From contig JAJTWR010000090.1 of the NCBI GenBank assembly GCA_021613335.1, forward strand, positions 1,127,501 through 1,191,500: a DNA stretch of 64,000 nucleotides, given 5' to 3'. The DNA is from Whitmania pigra. Its lineage: Eukaryota > Annelida > Clitellata > Hirudinida > Haemopidae. Each line of letters opens with the position of its first letter. Positions within the stretch are counted from its first letter, which is position 1. The notes below the pieces were generated by a model that was not told the origin of the DNA, made no database searches, and saw only the letters and a list, made by a program, of their open reading frames with translations. This document shows positions 27,101-51,129 of this stretch, piece after piece. Made by a program: the position numbers and the translations under genes.

Positions 27101-28161
27101 AATGAATTTCTTCGAGTCGCTTCTTAAGTTTGGACTTCTTACAGTCTACAAATCAATGCCATGTTTTGCTTCATTATTATTTTGGCTTTGGCTTGAATTT
27201 TGGAAATTTTAAGCCATTAATTCTAAATAGCTGGTACTTAACTTTTGTCGCCGTTGTCGTTTCTCAGGGAGAAAAGAAGAGAACCCTCTCCTCATCTGAT
27301 GCCAAGAAACGAGACAGCGAGAGCAAGGCAGAGGGAGGGAAGGGCAGCGGGGAGCAGCGAAGAGGGGGTCCATCGTTCCCGTCCAGGAGGGCTCCCGGGC
27401 GCTTCTTTAGGAGGCAAAGACGCAGGGTCTTCAACGGACGCCAGTCCGAAGGGGAGTTCAAGCCTGCCATCTACGTGGGCGAGCTCCCCAAGAGCATGAC
27501 TTCGGAACAGTTCTCTGAACTGCTCGCCAGCAAGGACGTGAAGCCGGTCAATGTTGTGAGGCACGACACCATGGCTCATGCGTTTGCCGTGTTCAACAGC
27601 ATCGATGAGGTCAACGATTGCCTGCCACGTCTGGAGGGCTTGACTTTTGAAGACAAGCCCCTCAAGGTTGGTAGACGATTATTATCCTTGTGATTGATTA
27701 CACTTGATTGAAAATGGAAAGATTACTTGTAATTGATTGCACTTGATTGAAAATGGAAAGATTACTTGTAATTGATTGCACTTGATTGAAAATTGAAAGA
27801 TTACTTTTGTGCTTTTTTGTGCATAGCGATTAGCAGGTGAGATGACAGATCAGTCGGTTCTATCTTTTGCTTTTGAGTCTCATTTCTATTTCTTCGCATC
27901 GTCACAGCGGACTTTTATAGGAGGAATAATATGTCATTGACTGATAGATTACATATAAATTGTCAAAGGCTTTCCTTTAATAGGCACTTGTTAGCAACCT
28001 TACCTAAGTTTAGGTAAACACAAAAAGTTTATCATTTGCATCTCCTCTATCACCAGATTGAGCTGTCGAGACAGACGGTCAGACGTAGGCGCAAGGAAGA
28101 TGCCGGTGGGGACCAGAAGGCCCCTGGTCAGAATGGGGCTGCCCAGCCCGCTGAGGCTTGA
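24139..28161 (+). CDS. MTHFSD: Methenyltetrahydrofolate synthetase domain-containing protein
   Basis: Animal protein of poorly known function that fuses a 5-formyl-THF cyclo-ligase-like domain to a C-terminal RRM. Eight exons: 24139-24279, 24543-24656, 25112-25222, 25749-25836, 26396-26583, 26726-26932, 27268-27666, 28057-28161; 1,353 nt, 450 aa (human ~383). The cyclo-ligase-like part spans ~10-235: EVWNRLYDEDLLEIP, then VQFDILVVSSVAVTKTGKRI, GELEFCILSYLGYV and VIVTLVHDLQVVDDLPSE, which align well with the human protein (VVTIVHDCQVVDIPEE). A basic, low-complexity segment rich in Arg, Gly and Ser (about 305-355) precedes the RRM (PAIYVGELPKSMTSEQFSEL to LEGLTFEDKPLKIELSR). The tail is acidic/Ala-rich. 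The expanded Arg-rich linker explains most of the extra length. All phases close. Confidence 0.94.
24832..24884. repeat. Direct repeat, 2 x ~26 bp
   Basis: Two near-identical units TTATTTTATAATAAGTAATTT in MTHFSD intron 2. Confidence 0.7.
25327..25378. repeat. (ATT)n microsatellite
   Basis: ATT tract with one slip, in MTHFSD intron 3. Confidence 0.9.
27695..27811. repeat. Tandem repeat, 3 x ~39 bp
   Basis: Three consecutive copies of a unit containing CACTTGATTGAAAATGGAAA followed by GATTACTTGTAATTGATTG, just inside MTHFSD intron 7. Copies differ by a few bases, the third being the most diverged. Confidence 0.85.
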
Positions 28162-30786
28162 GGGCTGTCCCTCAATTCAGAACCACACCAGCTGTTGGTG
28201 ACTGAAGAAATGGTTCTGATTATGTATGCAATGTTGTTTGTAATTGGGTCTGAATGGTTATTTCAATATTCGTAATTAATGATGGCTATTAAAATATTCA
28301 TAATTCATAATGAACGCAAGGAAATTTAAGGGTTCACATATTTTAAGTGATGTGTTAATTTTTGTGAGAAGTTGGGGTGATGGCTGATGTTGACTTGAGA
28401 GGTAAATTCCAAGCTCCAGCAAACATTTGGTGCAATATGGAAAGTTGAATGAGCCTTCTGGACAACGGCTTGGTGAGGCTTTCAGTCGTCTGCTTTTTGA
28501 TTATCGATTGTGTGATTCAGTCGCGATATAACGGATAAAAACATGATAACTTTGTTGTTATTTCATTTGTTATCACCCCTGTTATCATCATCATCATCAC
28601 TGTCGGGTATTCCCTCGGTCCATCATCAGCAGATCTTGCTGATTAACGTTTGCGCATTAACATATCTGCTGAACCAAAATACATTTTCGGCATTCTCGTA
28701 TTATCTGCATTCTCTCCATCGTTGTTACTAAACCTCCTTGTTGCTAATGCATCATTGCATCGTACTGAGCCATCACTTTTTGTTTACGTAAGATACCAAA
28801 TTCCGCAAAGGCAAATCTAAGTTTCCTAAAGAATGAAAACCGCTGTCACGATGTTGCTTATTCTGATGTCACCAATAGTTTTTCATCATCATCGCCCTGT
28901 CTTCATATCGCCCGTTCAGTATTCCTAGTTTATGTTCGTTCCGTTGTTACGTGACCTTTCGGCATCTTTCTTCGTCTTCGTAACCAGGTTCTTTGCAGAA
29001 CTTGAATGGTCATTGGAATGTGCTTTCAGCGTAAAGTTCAAACTCATTCTCTGGCCTCTCTGTTTCTAATGTTTTATGGATCTCATTTCACAAGTTAACC
29101 ACCAAATACCTTGCCTGCACAATATTCAAAAACCGATTTCTCTCGAGCAAATTAACAGACGCCGAGTCTTTTTGTTCTAATCGCATGAGTAATTCTATCT
29201 TAGTCGACGTCCCATCATAGCCATTCTAGTTTTTCTATTATAGCTATTTACGTTCGACCCATGTCATTTTCGGTTCGATTATTTCTCATATCCATGCCTA
29301 CTGCCTCTGATTTTCTATGTTTTCAACAAAGTTTTGCATGAAATGACTTGCATCTCTCGGAATTGATTATGCGATATAATATTAAATTTGTCGTTATTTA
29401 AAGTGCACGTGCTTTACGCTAGTAACGGATGGCAGTTGATTTAATTTGTTTCGTTTTATCAACTTATTTTCAAGTTAATGCTTAGCTCAAAACATAGCAT
29501 ATTTGTGCCTGATTTGGTCGTACTACGAATTGGTAGAGGTGGCAGTGTTGTTTCAGTTCAAGCTTTAAGGTTGAAGTTCATAGTTGTCCTAGTAACTTAA
29601 ACTAGGCAAGCTAATATGCTTTTCCAAGATTCCTGCTAGTTGGTGCATCTGCCGTCATCATCTTCTACATTGAAGGAATTACTGCTTATGTTATTACTGC
29701 AATGTTATCGATTTTCATCTTTATCCAAATTATTTGTAAATCTGAATTTTACTAAATTGAGTTCAATTTCTTGTTGCTGGTTCGATTATTGTAACCCGCG
29801 ATCTGCCGCTGCTGAAATTGATCGGTGGGTGTCACCAAGGACTTCAATCAATATCACCTGGGCACACACACCTAGCTTGCTGCTGCAAGCTATATTCATT
29901 TTTTTAGAACCTTCTCGATTGCATGTCTCCCCATGATCCGTCATAATTTTTACTCTTGTCTAATGATGATGCTCATTATGTCATTGTTGTTATCTTATTA
30001 TCGAATGTGCATGAATGTCCAACTCTGCATCCAGTTGGCAATACAGTCAGTGTTACCTCTGATTGTCATCGCATCGCAATTTACCCTCGTTAAAGTTATT
30101 AACACTATCTTTATTATTAATATTTCTGTTGCGTTTGTTGTTGTTTTTTACGTAAGTGTTCTGTCGATCTGATTATTTTCATTGCCAGCAGTGAGTAGTA
30201 TCCTCACTTCACTTATCATCCAAGTGGCCTTCAACCCTGCGACGTCACCGAGGACCACGAGTACCTTTTCACACTGCCGGGAAAGAGGCCGGTCTTGAAA
30301 TTCGAAAAGGAGACCAGGAAAGGGGTCCCTCTGCTTCGACATTGTTGGAAGAACAAGCAATTTAAAGTTTCTTTGCCTGATTATCCGATGGCTCTTTTAA
30401 AAAGATGCATTGGGAGAGAATACTTGTGCTCATAAGTGCTTTTTTTGTTCGTTTCCTTCATAGAGGTTAGAGAGTGTTGACAGAATAAACATGAAATTCC
30501 AGCAGCCGTCTTTAATTTTTCATTGTTCCTAAATTTCGGCAATTTTGTCGTGGCTTCAAAGGCGCCTTTGCACGGGAGAGCTGCCTAGGCCAAAGAAATA
30601 ATTTTGACAAACAGCTGACTTGATCTAGGCAAACACGGAGCACGAAAGTTCCACCTCCTTTGGGCAAGATTTGCTTAGGCTGAGCTGCCACGAGTGATGA
30701 ACAAGATGCTAGAGCGGCATTAGAAAAAACTGGCATCGTGGATGGTCATTTTATTATTGGCTGTCGTTCATGAGAACCTAGCTTTT
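28162..30786. other. T-rich intergenic stretch with unassigned open frames
   Basis: Between the MTHFSD stop and the 3' end of WDR53. The plus strand is T-rich, which by itself produces hydrophobic open frames (28543-28731, 29640-29936, 29933-30172); one ends at a good donor GTAAGT (about 30151). They look like membrane segments but could equally be composition artefacts. Only the stretch at 30199-30435 has codon use like that of a gene and is listed separately. Confidence 0.4.
30199..30435 (+). CDS. Orphan terminal exon candidate, unrecognised
   Basis: A 78-codon plus-strand frame without an internal start follows an AG at 30197-30198 and ends TAA at 30433-30435. It reads HPSGLQPCDVTEDHEYLF, LPGKRPVLKFEKETRKG and later SLPDYPMALLKRCIGREY, with GC-rich third positions unlike its surroundings. 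A minus-strand frame through the same bases (MSKQRDPFPGLLFEFQDRPL onward, about 65 codons) is also open and equally GC-rich, so the strand is uncertain. Upstream exons are not identified; joining to the hydrophobic frame ending at 30150 would require an intron of only about 48 bases. No family recognised. Confidence 0.35.
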   Translation, partial: YPHFTYHPSGLQPCDVTEDHEYLFTLPGKRPVLKFEKETRKGVPLLRHCWKNKQFKVSLPDYPMALLKRCIGREYLCS

Positions 30787-32834
30787 TTACAAGGGGAAAG
30801 AATACATAGTGGGAGTCGTGGTACTGTCCACCGTCACCACAAAACCGTTCGATCCGTCCAGCCCCGATGCAATCCAGTTCGTCTTCTCTGTCCTCGTCAT
30901 TTCCAAGAGGGGTGAAGACGTGCCATGCTTAACCTCGGGTCGACCCTCGATGGGTATGGGCTGCAATTCACCCTCAAACGTGGTGCATTCAGGTATTTTC
31001 CATGCGCACAGTCTGAAATCGTTTCCAGCCGACAGGAGTATGTTGTCCGAGAATTTAGGAAAATGAACCTGAGTGTAATAGGACCATTAATGTTAGAAAA
31101 TGAATCTGTGATGTTTATCAGCCAGTCAAATTTGCATATCATATGTCATTGTAATTAAGATAATTAATTTAAGACTAGTAAATGTGGAAAAATAGCTGAA
31201 CTTTTGAAAAGCTTGAGAGAACATCATTAAAATAGATAAATGTGTGATAAAGGCAACTAGTTTCATACTTAATTTTGTTGTTGTGATTAATATAATACTA
31301 TTATTATTAATACTAATATTAATACTATTATTAATACTAATATTAATACTATTATTAATACTAATATTAATACTATTATTAATACTAATATTAATACTAT
31401 TATTAATAAATAATTATTATTACTATTAATACTACTTAAATACATTAAGAAGGTTACCTGAGACACTCCTTTGTTATGCTTCCTAAAGGACTCCAAGCAA
31501 CTCAACTCATCACTGTAAGCATCAAACAGGTAGACCATGGCATTTTCTGTGCCGCAAGCCAAATGTCGACCAGAACGAGAGACGGAGAGGCTGTGAACGA
31601 ATGGAGGGCTGACCACAAAAAATGGCAGAGGTCCCATATCTTCAGAATAGGCGCTTATCTGAAAAATTTAAAATTCGACTGTGGTTGAATAATTTCAATA
31701 ACAGTGACAATGATGATGTTAATAATAATAATAAAAGGTAAAAGAGTTTTTATTTTAGTTCCAATTTGTTCTTGGCTTTGTTTTCCAATAAATTACAAAA
31801 GAGGAAAAAATATGTTTAGAATAATAAACTTTAGTATAGGTATTGGGGAGACCAGTGAGTGTGAGCTTTATAGACCATGAAAGCAATCTTGCAATTAACT
31901 AAGTTAATCTACTAATTTATATTTAATTGCCCTATAAACATTTCCACCCCCTGGTCGCATTAACATAATAAATGCAGAATTCAATTAATTAAAATTAAAA
32001 GGGCACCTCCACCAAGTCGATCTTCTTTTCCACCTTTTCTTCCTCGATGTTCCACTTGACGAGCATGTTGTCCATACCTCCGCTGAACAACTGGTCACTC
32101 CGGAAGGCAACAGTGTTGCAGATGTTGCTGTGTTCTTCAAGGACATGAGAGAAACATTTCTTTCTGTAGAATTATTATAATTAGATCAAGCTATTTTAAA
32201 ACCATTTTTAAATTGTGGCTACTTGATTGTGATGTTTTGGATGAAAAATGCATACATCTATTCTAAACCAAAGCTGTTTTTGATTGAATTTTCAAAGTGA
32301 AATGGTTTATAATAATAAAATACCATCAGGGTCATGGTGTACAACAGACATTTGCCTTTACAAGCAATAATGTTAAGTAGATGTATTAACTTTAAATAAT
32401 CTAATATCGATAACATGCTTCACATAAATTTCTGAATTAGCCACTTACTGCAAGTCAAAAATTTCAACTTCGCCAGAATCAAGGGCGAGTGCCAGCCTCG
32501 TTTCTGATTCATTGAGTGCAATCTGATTTACACAATCTCCAGAATAAGCTACTTTTTCTAACGGTTTGTTTGGTTGGCGTAAGTCGAAAGACAAAATCTG
32601 TCTATATGCGGAAACGAAAAATTTTTCAGGCTTCAACTTTGAACATGCGATTCCAGACACATCATCGCGCTTTTTAAGTCTGAGGCTCTTTATTAGATTA
32701 CCATCTTTGGCCGACCACAGACATAATTCACCTTTTTCAGCTCCAGTTATTATCATGCACTGGTCTTGATTTGTTGTTTCAACACAGGTTGTGCAATGTT
32801 TATGGCCATTTTCGAGAGTTCTCAACACATTCAT
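30787..32834 (-). CDS. WDR53: WD repeat-containing protein 53
   Basis: Beta-propeller protein; human WDR53 is known as a substrate-receptor candidate for CUL4-DDB1 ubiquitin ligases. Four exons: 32449-32834, 32007-32163, 31458-31658, 30787-31068; 1,026 nt, 341 aa (human ~358). Blades are visible as repeated GH/WD-type units: EKGELCLWSAKDG, VEIFDLQ, GGMDNMLVKWNIE, TENAMVYLFDAYSDE, SAGNDFRLCAWKIPE. The last exon includes KTNWIASG, matching the KVNWLLGT segment of the human protein, and ends TMYSFPL (human SVYPLNEF). HSLSVSRSGRHLACG corresponds to the human HSISVASCGNIFSCG. Start ATG at 32834; the divergent RINT1 start is 318 bases away. All phases close. Confidence 0.9.
31296..31412. repeat. 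Minisatellite, ~24-bp unit, about 5 copies
   Basis: Perfectly repeated higher-order unit ATTATTAATACTAATATTAA plus TACT inside WDR53 intron 3. It is built of ATT/ACT triplets but the 24-base periodicity is exact over several copies. Confidence 0.85.
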
Positions 32835-33152
32835 ATTATTCTTATTTTTTATACAGATTAAAAACGGTATTAAATATTAATTGTGAAAACTGATCAAGAA
32901 AATCGATGGCAACTTCTATTATCGTCTACAAAAGTAAACACTTTGTTTATATAAAAATTAATTGCAAACTAAATTAATTTTAAACATTTATTTCTATATT
33001 CACAAATTTTTCAAATATTTACAATAGTAAATAACAATGTTGACAAAAAGTAAACTTAACTTCAAAATTTGCGTTAAACGTCAGTCAAAACACGACGTCA
33101 GGTTTCCAGCACAAGTAGCTTGACTCTTAATGTTATACTCATTGCTATCGAT
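32835..33152. promoter_or_regulatory. Shared promoter region, WDR53 / RINT1
   Basis: 318 bases separate the divergent start codons of WDR53 and RINT1. AT-rich, with no TATA box in a convincing position; bidirectional promoter use is inferred from spacing. Confidence 0.45.
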
Positions 33153-40302
<7,150 letters not shown>

Positions 40303-40804
40303 GCTTGTGTGTTTGTGACTTTGGTGACGATTATTATTGCTGCGATGAAGGTTAATGGTTGTTTCTGCAAAAAAAAAAACAAAAACAAAACAAGGTGGCA
40401 GTTTCCGTCTGCCGTTATTTTTGTTACGAGTTGTTGTTATCAACTGTCGCTATATTTTTTTTTCATATTGTGAATCGTTACTGTACCTGAAACTGTAATA
40501 AACTTAGGCTTAACCAAAATAAATGACTATAATTATATTTTCGTTAGTCTCCTTAAAGTGCCCTTGTTATTTAAAAAAAAAAAGATTGCTTTGAATTATA
40601 GTTAAAAATCATTTCCAAAAAATATCCTTGAGGATAAAATTGTCCGTATTTCTAGAAAGTTCCAAATACCCTAACTAGTTAGTTAGTTTCTATAATACCG
40701 TGGCAACCGCACGCTCTCGGCTAGCATCACGCGGGCTTCTTAAGGCTTACAAGACTCACCGTCCCTCTCAAGTCTTCAGCGACGGGCGTCCTTAGTAAAC
40801 AAAA
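40303..40804. other. Intergenic, RINT1 to cytokine receptor
   Basis: RINT1 3' UTR with two AATAAA signals, then the promoter/5' UTR of the receptor gene. No other feature seen. Confidence 0.6.
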
Positions 40805-47808
<7,004 letters not shown>

Positions 47809-48100
47809 AGAGATGTGGGATGACTCGAGGCATGACGGGTTCTGTTCGCTATATTGGGTCATTCCAGGCTCCTCATCTTCGTCTTCTTCCTAATTTTGAA
47901 CTGATGCAAAAGAAAAAAAATGGACCATTTTTTTATAGCATTTTTTCAGTTTCCCACGTTTTGTTTTGTTTGTTTTTTTCTGTGATGCTGATATTTATAT
48001 TTAAATAATTATTCCATTTGACTATCATTCCATATAACAAGCAATTATCGATGATAACTCCTTTTTAGATATGACATCTTACAGACATCTTACATATTTG

Positions 48101-48275
48101 CAGGTTGGCCGAATGAGTTGCGTTCCTGCATTGGTTGCATTACGGTAACGGTCGTAACGTGTCGTGTTCGAAACCCAGCCTGTTCCACCATAAGTGCCCT
48201 TGGGGAAGGAACGTTGTATAATTGGTTACTAGAAGTTCCCCCGCCTTTATGCATGTGACGCTTTACAAATGAACT
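48101..48275 (+). mobile_element. tRNA-derived SINE, copy 1
   Basis: Starts about CAGGTTGGCCGAATGAGTTG, where TGGCCGAATGAGT resembles a pol III A box, and has GTGTTCGAAACCC, a B box (GGTTCGANNCC type), about 50 bases on. The tail region CCCTTGGGGAAGGAACGTTG onward matches a second copy at 53929-54052 plus 55077-55150 (minus strand). No poly-A tail; it ends near a TTTACAAATGAA. Homology of the two copies over ~170 bases establishes a dispersed repeat; the tRNA origin is inferred from the boxes. Confidence 0.75.
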
Positions 48276-49066
48276 GCGCACGCTTGTAATGATTTTTTAT
48301 CAGGTCACATTACTTTTGCTTTTTATTCAATTTTTCTGGTCGTATTTTTCTAGCTCATGCGTTATACGGCATGCCGGGAGCATCATTGTTTAGTTGAAAT
48401 ACATCAATTATTTTACCTCCAATTCCTTTCGTCGCTATTATCGATATTATTATTATTATTATTATTATATTATTATTATTATTATTATTATTATTTTCAT
48501 CTGACTAATTGACACGCGTGCGGTCTCAGCCGGAAGAAAGCCTGAATCATCTTTTTTTTAAAGCAATCAAGGAGCTAACAACTGTGACAGTATTAGTTAT
48601 CATTATTAGTTTACATTACATTGTTACAGTATTATTTATCACCCGTTTCACCTAAGCTCAGTTCGTCTCTTTATTCCAGTTTGTTTGCTTATTGTTTACT
48701 TATTGTTTCCAGAGGAGGTCAAGTAATCTCTGCCTGCTATGATATCACAGTGACATATTAAACCATGTTCTCTCTTGTCAACGTCTTGAACAATGTTCAA
48801 TAAACTTACTAATAAAGTGCCCGGATTTGTCAGTTCTTTCATGCAGTCCGAACGATCTAGTAACGAATTGGATGTTAGTTAATTAATAGTTAGTTAATTA
48901 GCACAACACGTGGCACACGAACCTCGATGGGCAGGTTTGACGCAAGACGAAGAGATCCTAGCCGTAAACCTAAACGCTGAAATAACATATGGGAAGCAGC
49001 TTCCTACTTTTTCCAAGCAATAACAGGTTAACTACGCCGGATAGGATAATAATAATAATAATAATA

Positions 49067-49101
<35 letters not shown>

Positions 49102-50506
49102 GTAATTAAATAGCGTTTGCCATTAATTTAATTGCAATAATTGTAACTATGTGATTGTTCTTAAAACTTGTCAATCGTGACACGAATAGAGGACTTTTAT
49201 GAATTTTTTGATGACTTTTTTCCACTGTCAAGCATCAACTGCTGATCCGCTGAACTGAAGATACACTTCTGGTCGGAGACATTCTGTCGGTAATATGTGA
49301 TAACCTTCTGAGCCATGATAACTTTTACCAATGAGACCAAAACCATCTCAAAGAAAGAAGATAGAAATGATGAGTCATGTGAATATTGTCGCCAAGCCAA
49401 ATAACCGTAAATAGATGGTAAGTGAGAACTTAAGAGAGTCAAAGTTCTTCTGATTTCAGATGATGAGAATCAATAATTCCAATAATGATGATGATGATGA
49501 TAATAATAATTAAAATAATAATAGTTATAATGATTTCTGATTTAGCAGCAGATGATGTAATGATTACGAAGAGATCAAAGTACATCCTGTAAAGTAATTG
49601 AATGCTTCCTAATAAGAGTTTATCATTCATCATTCAACAAATCATCCTGTAGGTGATCTCAAGCAACTCTAAATGGACGTCTGATTAAATAGATTCAGTG
49701 CAAATCAAAGCAACTTTGGCAATGGTGACAAATTGCAGCGATGATGGTGAGATATTAAAACCAATTAATCAATTCTTAATCACATAAACAATTTGGAAGC
49801 TGAGTAAATGTAACAGCACCATTTCTTCTGATCATAATCACTGCCACTAGCTTTCACATCACATGATGTCCACATGATAATCAAAGCCTGAAAAACCATT
49901 ATCTGAAAAACCACAATAACACAACTAATTGAGATTGGGGCCATCAACATAAGTGGAAAATGGCTTATAATTGATTAGTGACGCATTATATCCTCGTTAC
50001 GACGCCATCCATTAATACTTGCACTGACAAGTAAATTGCAAGGAATACATTCACAGATCAAAAGTTTACCATCTACATCTACAGAGAGGCAAAGGGACCA
50101 ATTCAAAATAATGATGAATTACTTTTACCATACTTAACTGTACTCCCAAAAAGAATTTTTATACATAGCATGATGTCCGCATTTATGAAACAGAAGCAAA
50201 GACAAGGACATATTGCATAGTGGCAAATCTTGACAGAAACATCTGCCAAACATTCGTAACGATCACAAACCTCACCGCCATTCGAACCCCAATGATAAAA
50301 AAATAAAGTATATTTTGAAACGACAACAGTATGTCAGTAATTATCATAGGCTATTAGGAACGACACAGCACATACTCACACAACATAAGCAATCGTTCGC
50401 TAAAACTAAACCTGACCTTTTACGTCCAAACAAACTGATCACTGTTTACACGTAATGTAACATTAACATTAATCACAATAAGTCGATGCCATACGCTTTA
50501 CGAAGC

Positions 50507-50693
50507 AATTACACTGGAAATGATCCTATTGTGATGTAGGCCCCTAAGCAGCCAAGACAAAGAGGCAATTACACTGGAAATGATCCTATTGTGATGTAGG
50601 CCCCTAAGCAGCCAAGACAAAGAGGCAATTACACTGGAAATGATCCTATTGTGATGTAGGCCCCTAAGCAGCCAAGACAAAGAGGCAATTACA
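50507..50693. repeat. Perfect 60-bp tandem repeat, 3 copies
   Basis: Three consecutive, base-identical 60-bp units containing GCAATTACACTGGAAATGAT and TAGGCCCCTAAGCAGCCAAG, followed by the first ~10 bases of a fourth. Because 60 is divisible by three, the minus strand stays open through all copies (VIASLSWLLRGLHHNRIISS repeated). Confidence 0.95.
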
Positions 50694-51129
50694 CACTCTT
50701 CAGAAGAAAACACCACCACGATAGACTATGTGTATTGATCGGAAGTCCCGATATGATTTGTAAACCTTGATATTGTAATAATGTAATATAATATAATATT
50801 GTAAATCTTAAACCGAGCAGAACTTCAAGAACAAATAGAGGAAGTCGGAGTTTGGACCTCGAACGTTCAAACACTTCGAAAAGCATGGAGAAGTGATTGA
50901 CAAATTCTAAAACAAATTATTTATTATTGAACCATAATTACAACGAATCGACCGACAGAACGCCAGCTCGATCGAAGGCAATTGCCACGGTTACTGATCG
51001 CGAACAACAAACCAGGATGTCGAAATATAAAAATAATAATAATAATAATTACAATCACCGCATCAGTAATACCTCTTAATCGTAATGATAATAATAACAT
51101 TCAGAATTAATCGGCCTTTGGTCCTTCGT

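Larger units (their letters stand above)
47809..51129. other. Repeat-bearing intergenic stretch
   Basis: Holds the receptor 3' UTR, a SINE (48101-48275), triplet microsatellites at about 48448-48495 (ATT) and 49049-49101 (AAT), the 60-bp tandem repeat and the LAMP 3' UTR. A minus frame at 49197-49442 ends with YYRQNVSDQKCIFSSADQQL and a basic tail; it has protein-like composition but no recognised domain or partner exon. Confidence 0.45.

Noticed and set aside
29640..30172. Multi-pass receptor gene
   Set aside because: Hydrophobic frames can be explained by the T-rich strand; phases and introns could not be made consistent.
50507..50693. CRISPR-like array
   Set aside because: Repeats are directly adjacent 60-mers without variable spacers, and the genome is animal.
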